5,558 nucleotides of DNA, taken from NCBI GenBank assembly GCA_019347855.1, contig JAHWKO010000120.1, forward strand, positions 1 to 5,558. The letters are read 5' to 3'. The notes below the pieces were generated by a model. That model ran no database searches and was not told where the DNA came from. It saw only the letters and a list, made by a program, of their open reading frames with translations. A program made the position numbers and the translations under genes. Positions 1 to 4,097 of the stretch are shown here, piece by piece (within the stretch, counting starts at the first letter, position 1; every line of letters starts with the position of its first letter). This stretch comes from Actinomycetota bacterium. GTDB lineage: Bacteria > Actinomycetota > Nitriliruptoria > Nitriliruptorales > JAHWKO01.

Positions 1-120
1 GACCATCTGCACCAGGCGGCGCACCGAGGCAGCCAGGCGGGCGGCGCTGGCCGCCTCCGGCGGCGGGTCAACGGTGGCGGCCAGCGCCCCCCGGTACAGC
101 TCCTTGGCCTCGTCGCTCAC
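1..120 (-). CDS. Unidentified protein, N-terminal 40 residues (runs off left edge)
   Basis: An open frame starts with GTG at 120-118 and continues without a stop to the window edge. AAGGAG lies five bases upstream of the GTG (positions 126-131 on the plus strand read cuccuu-like when complemented), a good ribosome binding site that fixes the start. The peptide begins MSDEAKELYRGALAATVDPP and then turns Ala/Arg-rich (AARLAASVRRLVQMV), which looks amphipathic and helical. There is no signal peptide or membrane segment in the visible part. The family is not recognisable from 40 residues. The RLAASVRRL pattern is vaguely like the N-terminal helix of some actinobacterial PaaI-type thioesterases, but this is only a guess. 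It is transcribed divergently from the small CxxC protein at 326. The existence of a gene here is fairly secure because of the start signal; its function is unknown. Confidence 0.65.
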   Translation of the reverse strand, partial: MSDEAKELYRGALAATVDPPPEAASAARLAASVRRLVQMV

Positions 121-325
121 GGTGCTCCTTGCTGGTGACCACGGGGCACGGCCACCGCGGCCGGGCGCTCGCGGACGACCCGTGCGAGGGCGGTGGTGGT
201 GGTGGTGGAGAGGGACACGTCGCCGGCAGGTTACCGACGGGCAGGAGAACCCAGGACCGACGTCGAACCCCGTTGGTAGCGCCCTCCGACCTGCTCGATC
301 CCCCTCCAGACCCCGGGAGCTCTCG
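121..325. promoter_or_regulatory. Divergent intergenic region with presumed back-to-back promoters
   Basis: This gap separates two outward-reading starts, so it should hold promoters for both genes. No good -35/-10 pair is visible. The best single candidate is TAACCT on the minus strand (233-228), matching the actinobacterial TAnnnT -10 pattern, with no recognisable -35; it would give the left gene a leader of about 100 bases. A 6-base direct repeat GAACCC occurs at 247-252 and 265-270 (18-base period) around the palindrome CGACGTCG (258-265), which could be an operator but is short enough to be chance. GGGAG at 315-319 is the ribosome binding site of the rightward gene. The region also contains the GGT run described separately. 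Confidence 0.35.
192..208. repeat. (GGT)n trinucleotide run
   Basis: Five GGT units plus a terminal GG form a 17-base perfect run on the plus strand (ACC repeats on the minus strand), inside the gap between the two divergent genes. It is non-coding under the chosen gene models and would lie in the 5' leader of the leftward gene if that gene's TAACCT candidate promoter is used. Repeated GG pairs could form a two-layer G-quadruplex, and such runs can vary in length by slippage. Both consequences are inference; only the repeat itself is seen. Confidence 0.8.
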
Positions 326-568
326 ATGACGGACCACGACCGTGTCATCGCCCCCGGCCGTCTCCGTGTGCTGGATCTGGCGCGGTTCGCGTCGCCCGGT
401 GCCTCTGTCCACGGGGACTGGCCGTGCACGCGCTGCGGGGAGGACCACCCGACCGCCGAGAGCTGGTCGTTGGTCTTCGAAACGGTCCGCGGTCCACGCA
501 GCATGGTGTTGTGCCGCTCGTGTGCAGAGGAGTACCGCTCGGGTCACCAACCGTCCGAGCGGCGGTGA
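326..568 (+). CDS. Small four-cysteine (zinc-ribbon-like) hypothetical protein
   Basis: An 80-residue protein starting at ATG 326, preceded by GGGAG six bases upstream, which favours this start over the longer in-frame opening. The N-terminal 30 residues (MTDHDRVIAPGRLRVLDLAR...) are mostly polar. The core has two cysteine pairs, C34-T-R-C37 and C63-R-S-C66, separated by 25 residues with an aromatic/hydrophobic stretch (SWSLVFETV) between them. This CxxC-x25-CxxC layout is typical of a treble-clef or zinc-ribbon fold that binds one zinc ion, though metal binding is inferred from the spacing alone. It ends with a short charged tail (SGHQPSERR). There is no membrane segment or signal peptide. 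It is monocistronic here, divergent from the left-edge gene and convergent with the DUF4173 gene, whose stop lies only 16 bases away. No named family was recognised; a DNA- or protein-binding role is possible but unproven. Confidence 0.72.
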   Translation: MTDHDRVIAPGRLRVLDLARFASPGASVHGDWPCTRCGEDHPTAESWSLVFETVRGPRSMVLCRSCAEEYRSGHQPSERR

Positions 569-584
569 TCCGGACGTCCCGCGG

Positions 585-2000
585 TCACGATGTGCGGCAG
601 GGCCCGTCGATCCCGTCGATCCTCACCAAGACCCGGCGCGCCTGCTGGCGGCTCAGGTTCAGCGCGTGCCAGCGGTCGTCGCCGCGCAGCCGGACGGCAT
701 CGTCGGCCAGTACGCAGGAGCGCATCCCGGGCGGCAGTTGCGCCAGCGCCGGGACGGCGTCGGTGCTCAAGCCGTCGAGGTAGGCCAGGTCGATCCGGCC
801 GGTCTCCTCGAAGCGTGCGATGTTGTGCTCCGCGATCAGGCCGTCCGGCCGGAGCAGCGCGAAGGTGAGCAGGGCGATCCCGGTGACGACGACCGTCGCC
901 CGCGGCAACCAGGACGCGTCCCAACGTGCGCCGGCCGCCATCACGATGACGAACAGCACCGCGAACCAGAGCAAGGTGGCGTGCGCCAGCATCCGGGCAC
1001 GGGTGAACCCGAACGCCTGTTCGTAGAGGCCCAGCCGCCGCAGGGCCGATGCGAGGACCACCAGGGTGAGGAGGCACAGGATGCCCAGGAGCACCTGCAG
1101 CAGGCGCCGGTCCCGGTCCTCGCGACGGCGGGACCAACGCACCGCCCCGGCGATCACCGCCAGGGTCAGCCCGGCGACGACCAGCAGCTGGAAGAACCCG
1201 TGCCTGGCGTACTCGGCGTAGGTGAGGCCGCTCGTCTCCAGGACGTGGGTGTGCCCGCCGAACAGGACCGTGATCTGGACCGCAACGAAGGACGCGAACA
1301 GCAGATCGAGCGCCACCAGGGCGGTGAGCCACTCGGAGCGACCGAGGTGTCGTTCCGCCGCCGCGGCTGGCCCGCTCCGGCCACGGCTCGGTGCCAGCGT
1401 CAACGCGGCCGCACCCACGGAGACCAGCACCCCGACGACCACGCGGCTGGCGAGCACGTCGAACCGCACGTCCGGGACGAGGTACCGCTCGGTCAGCTCG
1501 GCGAACGCCTTGTCGGCGGAGACGAACAGCGTCCCGAACACGGTGACCAGGACCAGCGCGATCCCGGCTCCGCGCAACGCCGGCGCCGAGCGGCGCACCG
1601 CCTCCCGACCGAGCCGGCGCCCCAGGGAGCCGGACAGCTCGCGGACCGCAGCCCACCCGGCCCGGACCGGAGCCAGCGCGGCCGTCGCCAGTTGCGCCCA
1701 CGAGGGTCCGCCCGCCACCGCCAGCGCGGCGGCGCCGATCGCTGCGGTCAGGACGAGCGCCAGCACCCACCCCGCGGTCGTCACCGTCGCCGTCGCGGCG
1801 AGCAGGAGCGCCACGGCGGTGTCGGCGAGCACGGGCGGTTCGCCTGCTCGGGGCCGCTGGGCCGCCACCGCGAGCGCGACCGCGGCGGCCGACAGGAACG
1901 TGCCGATGCCGACCGGATGTCCGACGAGCAGGACGGCGGTGACGGCTCCCGCGAGGACGAGGACGGCGGGACGGGGGATCGTCGGATCCGCCTCGGTCAC
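585..2000 (-). CDS. DUF4153/DUF4173 family polytopic membrane protein
   Basis: A 471-residue integral membrane protein, third gene of the operon. The start is the GTG at 2000-1998, whose GTGA overlaps the kinase stop; a purine-rich GGGGGG/AGGAG stretch lies just upstream. About nine or ten hydrophobic helices are visible, roughly at residues 11-27, 32-48, 60-77, 79-96, 142-164, 184-203, 226-248, 267-288, 299-319, 340-356 and 367-384. Family-like signatures are FVSADKAF (159-166), the LLFASFVAVQITVLFGG region (233-249), TYAEYARHGFFQLL (260-273), and LYEQAFGFTRARMLAHA (325-341). The C-terminal 85 residues are soluble and include AEHNIARF and a LAYLDGLSTDAVPAL segment, also usual for the family. 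Biochemical function is unknown for these families. Its co-translation with a two-component system suggests a role in sensing, or as the operon's effector, at the cytoplasmic membrane. Family assignment is from recalled motif resemblance; alternative membrane families are unlikely. Confidence 0.85.
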   Translation of the reverse strand: MTEADPTIPRPAVLVLAGAVTAVLLVGHPVGIGTFLSAAAVALAVAAQRPRAGEPPVLADTAVALLLAATATVTTAGWVLALVLTAAIGAAALAVAGGPSWAQLATAALAPVRAGWAAVRELSGSLGRRLGREAVRRSAPALRGAGIALVLVTVFGTLFVSADKAFAELTERYLVPDVRFDVLASRVVVGVLVSVGAAALTLAPSRGRSGPAAAAERHLGRSEWLTALVALDLLFASFVAVQITVLFGGHTHVLETSGLTYAEYARHGFFQLLVVAGLTLAVIAGAVRWSRRREDRDRRLLQVLLGILCLLTLVVLASALRRLGLYEQAFGFTRARMLAHATLLWFAVLFVIVMAAGARWDASWLPRATVVVTGIALLTFALLRPDGLIAEHNIARFEETGRIDLAYLDGLSTDAVPALAQLPPGMRSCVLADDAVRLRGDDRWHALNLSRQQARRVLVRIDGIDGPCRTS

Positions 2001-3007
2001 CTCCTGCCCCCCGGCAGCTCCACGACCATCCGGCAGCCGTGCGGGGTGCTGTCCTCGACGCGGATGTCTCCGCCGTGCAGATCGACGATCCACCTGGCGA
2101 TCGACAGCCCGAGCCCCGATCCCCCGTCCCCGGTCCGCGACGCGTCGGCCCGGTAGAAGCGTTCGAACACACGGCCGGCCTCGTCGTGTGGGATGCCCGG
2201 TCCCTCGTCGGTGACGGTGAGGCGCACGCGACCGTCGAGGTGCGTGGCGTCCACGCGCACGACGCCGCCCTCGGGGGAGTGCTTCAGCGCGTTGTCGAGC
2301 AGGTTGGCGATCACCTGGTGGATCCGTTCCGGGTCGCCGTGCGCCTCCAGCCGGTCGTCGCCCGTCACCTCGAGGGTCACCGTCGTCCCGCGGAGCCGCG
2401 CCTCGCGCACCGCCTCGTCCAGGACGGGCCGGACCTCGAAGGGCCGCAGCTCGACAGGCGTGGTACCGGATTCGAGACGGGAGAGATCCAGCAGCTGGTC
2501 GACCAGCCGCGCGAGCCGCTCGACCTGCGCGAGCATCGCCCGGAAGGTCTCCGGGTCGGGATCCTCGACACCGTCGACCAGGTTCTCGAGGACGGCGCGC
2601 AACGCCCCGATCGGGGTGCGCAGCTCGTGGGAGACGTTGGCCACGAGGTCACGGCGGATCCGGTCGACCTCCGCCAGCTCCGCGGACATCCGGTTGAACG
2701 CGCGTGCCAGGTCGCCGACCTCGTCCCGTGACGTCTCGGTCACCCGCCGGTCGTGGTCCCCCCGCGCCATCGCGGACGCGGCCTCGGCCATCTCGCGCAG
2801 GGGGAAGGTCATGCCCCGTGCGAGCAGGTGGACCATCACGAGGCCGACGGCGATCCCGGCCAGGGTCAGGAGCGGGATCGGCCAACCGTTGCGGTTCCCG
2901 ACCGCGATCACGACCGAGGTCACCGTGACCGCGGCGACGATGAGCACGCCGAGCTTGAGCTTGATCGACGGGACCCGGTCCAGCGGCCGGAAGCGACGGC
3001 GCCTCAC
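1997..3007 (-). CDS. HAMP-containing sensor histidine kinase without an extracytoplasmic sensor domain
   Basis: A 336-residue membrane histidine kinase that should autophosphorylate and pass phosphate to the adjacent response regulator. The start is GTG 3007-3005, overlapping the regulator stop by GTGA, with GGAGGAG five bases upstream (3013-3019). Layout: a basic N-terminus (VRRRRFRPLDR); membrane helix 1 at about 16-36; a very short loop (GNRNGWP, 37-43); helix 2 at about 44-63; HAMP at about 64-117 (includes PLREM and DEVGDLARAFNRM); dimerisation/phosphoacceptor domain with H127 in NVSHELRTP; and a C-terminal ATPase domain. The ATPase boxes are complete: N-box N235 and N239 in IANLLDNALKHSP, D267-E-G-P-G-I-P, the F-box FERFYRAD (281-288), and G2 box GSGLGLSI (296-303). 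All catalytic motifs are intact. Some longer in-frame codons exist upstream, but they lie inside the regulator gene and lack kinase-like sequence. The tiny loop leaves no room for a periplasmic ligand domain, so the signal is probably sensed in or at the membrane. Confidence 0.95.
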   Translation of the reverse strand: MRRRRFRPLDRVPSIKLKLGVLIVAAVTVTSVVIAVGNRNGWPIPLLTLAGIAVGLVMVHLLARGMTFPLREMAEAASAMARGDHDRRVTETSRDEVGDLARAFNRMSAELAEVDRIRRDLVANVSHELRTPIGALRAVLENLVDGVEDPDPETFRAMLAQVERLARLVDQLLDLSRLESGTTPVELRPFEVRPVLDEAVREARLRGTTVTLEVTGDDRLEAHGDPERIHQVIANLLDNALKHSPEGGVVRVDATHLDGRVRLTVTDEGPGIPHDEAGRVFERFYRADASRTGDGGSGLGLSIARWIVDLHGGDIRVEDSTPHGCRMVVELPGGRR

Positions 3008-3681
3008 GACGGCTCCTCCGCGGCGTACCCCACGCCGTGGACGGTGCGGATGATCCCCTCGCCGAGCTTGCGGCGTAGCGCCTGGACGTGCGAATCGACC
3101 GTCCGTGCGCCCGTCCCGTCCGGGTAACCCCACACCTCGACGAGCAACTGCTCGCGGCTGCGCACCACGTCCGGGCGGGACGCCAGGTGGTGGAGCAGGT
3201 CGAACTCCAGCGGGGTGAGGTGCACCTCCTCGCCGTCGCGGACGACACGCCTCCGTGCCGGATCGATCTCGAGGTCCCCCAGTCGTACCACCTCGCCGTC
3301 GGGCGTCGCCGACGATCGCTCGACCCGGCGCAGGACCGCCCGGATGCGTGCGACCAGCTCGCGGGGGCTGAACGGCTTGGTCACGTAGTCGTCAGCGCCC
3401 ACACCGAGCCCGACCAGGACGTCGGTCTCGGCGTCCTTGGCGGTGAGGATCACGACAGCGACGGGGCGTTCGGCCTGGATGCGCCGGCACACCTCCAGCC
3501 CGTCGATGCCGGGCAGCATCAGGTCGAGGACGACGAGGTCGGGGCGCAGCTCCCGGACGAGCTCGATGCCGGCGTCGCCGTCGTGGGCGACCTCGACGGT
3601 GAAGCCCTCGGAGCGCAGGCGGGCCGCCACCGACCGGGCGATGGTCGGTTCGTCCTCGATGACGGCGATCGTGTGGGGCAT
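3004..3681 (-). CDS. OmpR/PhoB-family response regulator
   Basis: A 225-residue DNA-binding response regulator, first gene of the operon and cognate partner of the kinase. The receiver domain spans about 4-118, with acidic pocket E9/D10, phosphoacceptor D53 in VLDLMLPGIDG, the T80 switch position (VILTAKD), Y99 in DDYVTKPF and K102. A linker of about 15 residues leads to the winged-helix trans-activation domain (about 131-221), with the usual HLTPLEFDLLHHLASRP, the VWGY segment and a recognition helix in RTVDSHVQALRRKLG, ending in the IRTVHGVGYAAEE hairpin. Length and residues are normal for the family. The ATG at 3681-3679 is chosen because MPHTIAVIEDE is the classical N-terminus; the frame stays open for 71 more codons upstream, but that stretch is unlike a receiver domain and is full of hairpins. 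No clear Shine-Dalgarno sequence precedes the ATG; TAGACT eight bases upstream suggests a leaderless transcript. Target genes cannot be told from sequence, although autoregulation is common in the family. Confidence 0.95.
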   Translation of the reverse strand: MPHTIAVIEDEPTIARSVAARLRSEGFTVEVAHDGDAGIELVRELRPDLVVLDLMLPGIDGLEVCRRIQAERPVAVVILTAKDAETDVLVGLGVGADDYVTKPFSPRELVARIRAVLRRVERSSATPDGEVVRLGDLEIDPARRRVVRDGEEVHLTPLEFDLLHHLASRPDVVRSREQLLVEVWGYPDGTGARTVDSHVQALRRKLGEGIIRTVHGVGYAAEEPS

Positions 3682-3689
3682 CTCGGCGG

Positions 3690-3695
3690 AGTCTA
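3690..3695 (-). promoter_or_regulatory. Candidate -10 element (TAGACT) for a leaderless two-component operon mRNA
   Basis: On the minus strand TAGACT fits the actinobacterial -10 pattern TAnnnT and ends eight bases before the response-regulator ATG at 3681. That spacing would put the transcription start on or next to the ATG. The absence of a convincing ribosome binding site in the same eight bases agrees with a leaderless start. No good -35 hexamer was found 16-19 bases further upstream, so this remains a candidate. Confidence 0.4.
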
Positions 3696-3831
3696 CGAAG
3701 GCGGTTCGTCCCTCCGGCGGGAGCGGTGCGGAGATCCTGTGGAGGTCGCTCCGCCGCTCGCCTGTCCGGCGCTGATCGCGCCGCGACGACGTGCCGGAGA
3801 TCGAGGCCGCCGAACTCATCTGGAGGTAGGT

Positions 3832-3861
3832 GCCCCCGCGCAGTAGATGGCTGCCGGGGGC
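3832..3861 (-). other. Strong hairpin in the tRNA-Leu/response-regulator spacer
   Basis: GCCCCCG (3832-3838) pairs with CGGGGGC (3855-3861), and inside it GCAG (3840-3843) pairs with CTGC (3851-3854), giving 11 base pairs with one bulged base at 3839 and a 7-base loop. It lies 150 bases upstream of the regulator start and 75 bases downstream of the tRNA. It is not followed by a T-rich run on either strand, so it is not a classical intrinsic terminator. It may be a U-less terminator, a stable transcript end or part of a structured leader. Confidence 0.5.
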
Positions 3862-3866
3862 GTGGC

Positions 3867-3908
3867 CGGCACCGTGGAGGGTGCCGACGGGCACAGGTTA
3901 CGCCCGTC
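3867..3908 (-). terminator. Two abutting hairpins downstream of tRNA-Leu (candidate terminator without U-tract)
   Basis: Reading in the minus direction, GACGGGC/GCCCGTC (3902-3908 with 3886-3892, 9-base loop) begins 27 bases past the tRNA 3' end, directly followed by GGCACC/GGTGCC (3880-3885 with 3868-3873, 6-base loop), which can extend to 7 pairs at 3867/3886. A third pairing, GTGCC/GGCAC at 3881-3885 and 3890-3894, uses bases from both stems and so competes with them. No T-run follows. The position suggests tRNA transcript termination or processing; the role is inferred from position and pairing only. Confidence 0.45.
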
Positions 3909-3935
3909 ACCGTGGCGCCGTGCGGCCGGTGCGGG

Positions 3936-4021
3936 TGCGAGCGGGGAGACTCGAACTCCCAAGGGGCGTGAACCCCACGAGGACCTAAACCTCGCGTGTC
4001 TGCCAGTTCCACCACGCTCGC
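3936..4021 (-). tRNA. tRNA-Leu (anticodon UAG)
   Basis: An 86-base class II tRNA on the minus strand. The acceptor stem is GCGAGCG (4021-4015) paired with CGCTCGC (3943-3937), followed by discriminator A at 3936, the base leucyl-tRNA synthetase prefers. The D arm contains GGTGGAACTGGCAGAC. The anticodon stem CGAGG/CCTCG encloses loop TTTAGGT, with TAG at 3987-3985, reading CUA and, by wobble, other CUN leucine codons. A long variable arm (TGGGG/CCCC type) follows, then the T arm GGGAG-TTCGAGT-CTCCC. All stems pair well. The 3' CCA is not encoded (the genomic bases after A are CCC), so CCA must be added enzymatically. It sits 76 bases after the topoisomerase stop on the same strand and may be partly co-transcribed with it. 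Confidence 0.97.
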
Positions 4022-4031
4022 CGGGACCCGC

Positions 4032-4037
4032 AGGGTA
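4032..4037 (-). promoter_or_regulatory. Candidate -10 element (TACCCT) for tRNA-Leu
   Basis: On the minus strand TACCCT matches TAnnnT and lies 10 bases before the mature tRNA 5' end, giving a predicted transcription start about four bases upstream of the tRNA. No convincing -35 sequence is present at the expected distance in the G/C-only stretch upstream, so read-through from the topoisomerase gene is an alternative. No clear terminator separates the two genes. Confidence 0.3.
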
Positions 4038-4097
4038 CGCCCGTCGAGCTGTGGGGGGCGGCACGGGGGTGAGCCGGAGGGATGAGGACCGGGCCGC

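Noticed and set aside
258..265. CGACGTCG palindrome as an operator
   Set aside because: An 8-base GC-rich palindrome is expected often by chance in this composition; it is mentioned only as part of the intergenic description.
552..576. Inverted repeat CGTCCG...CGGACG at the convergent gene ends as a terminator
   Set aside because: Only six pairs with a 13-base loop, half inside the coding sequence, and no T-run on either side.
342..2156. A long plus-strand open frame (about 604 codons) opposite the membrane protein gene, and a similarly long minus-strand frame at 544-2172
   Set aside because: Both translations are Arg/Pro/Gly/Gln-rich low-complexity text typical of out-of-phase frames in GC-rich DNA. 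They overlap fully with a gene having clear helices, family motifs and coupled start.
3008..3133. Longer kinase start upstream of GTG 3007
   Set aside because: It would place 42 Arg/Gly-rich residues inside the regulator gene. The GTGA overlap with GGAGGAG five bases before it is a much better start.
3682..3894. N-terminal extension of the response regulator by 71 codons
   Set aside because: The added residues have no receiver-like character, the stretch holds the hairpin cluster, and MPHTIAVIEDE at ATG 3681 is a textbook N-terminus.
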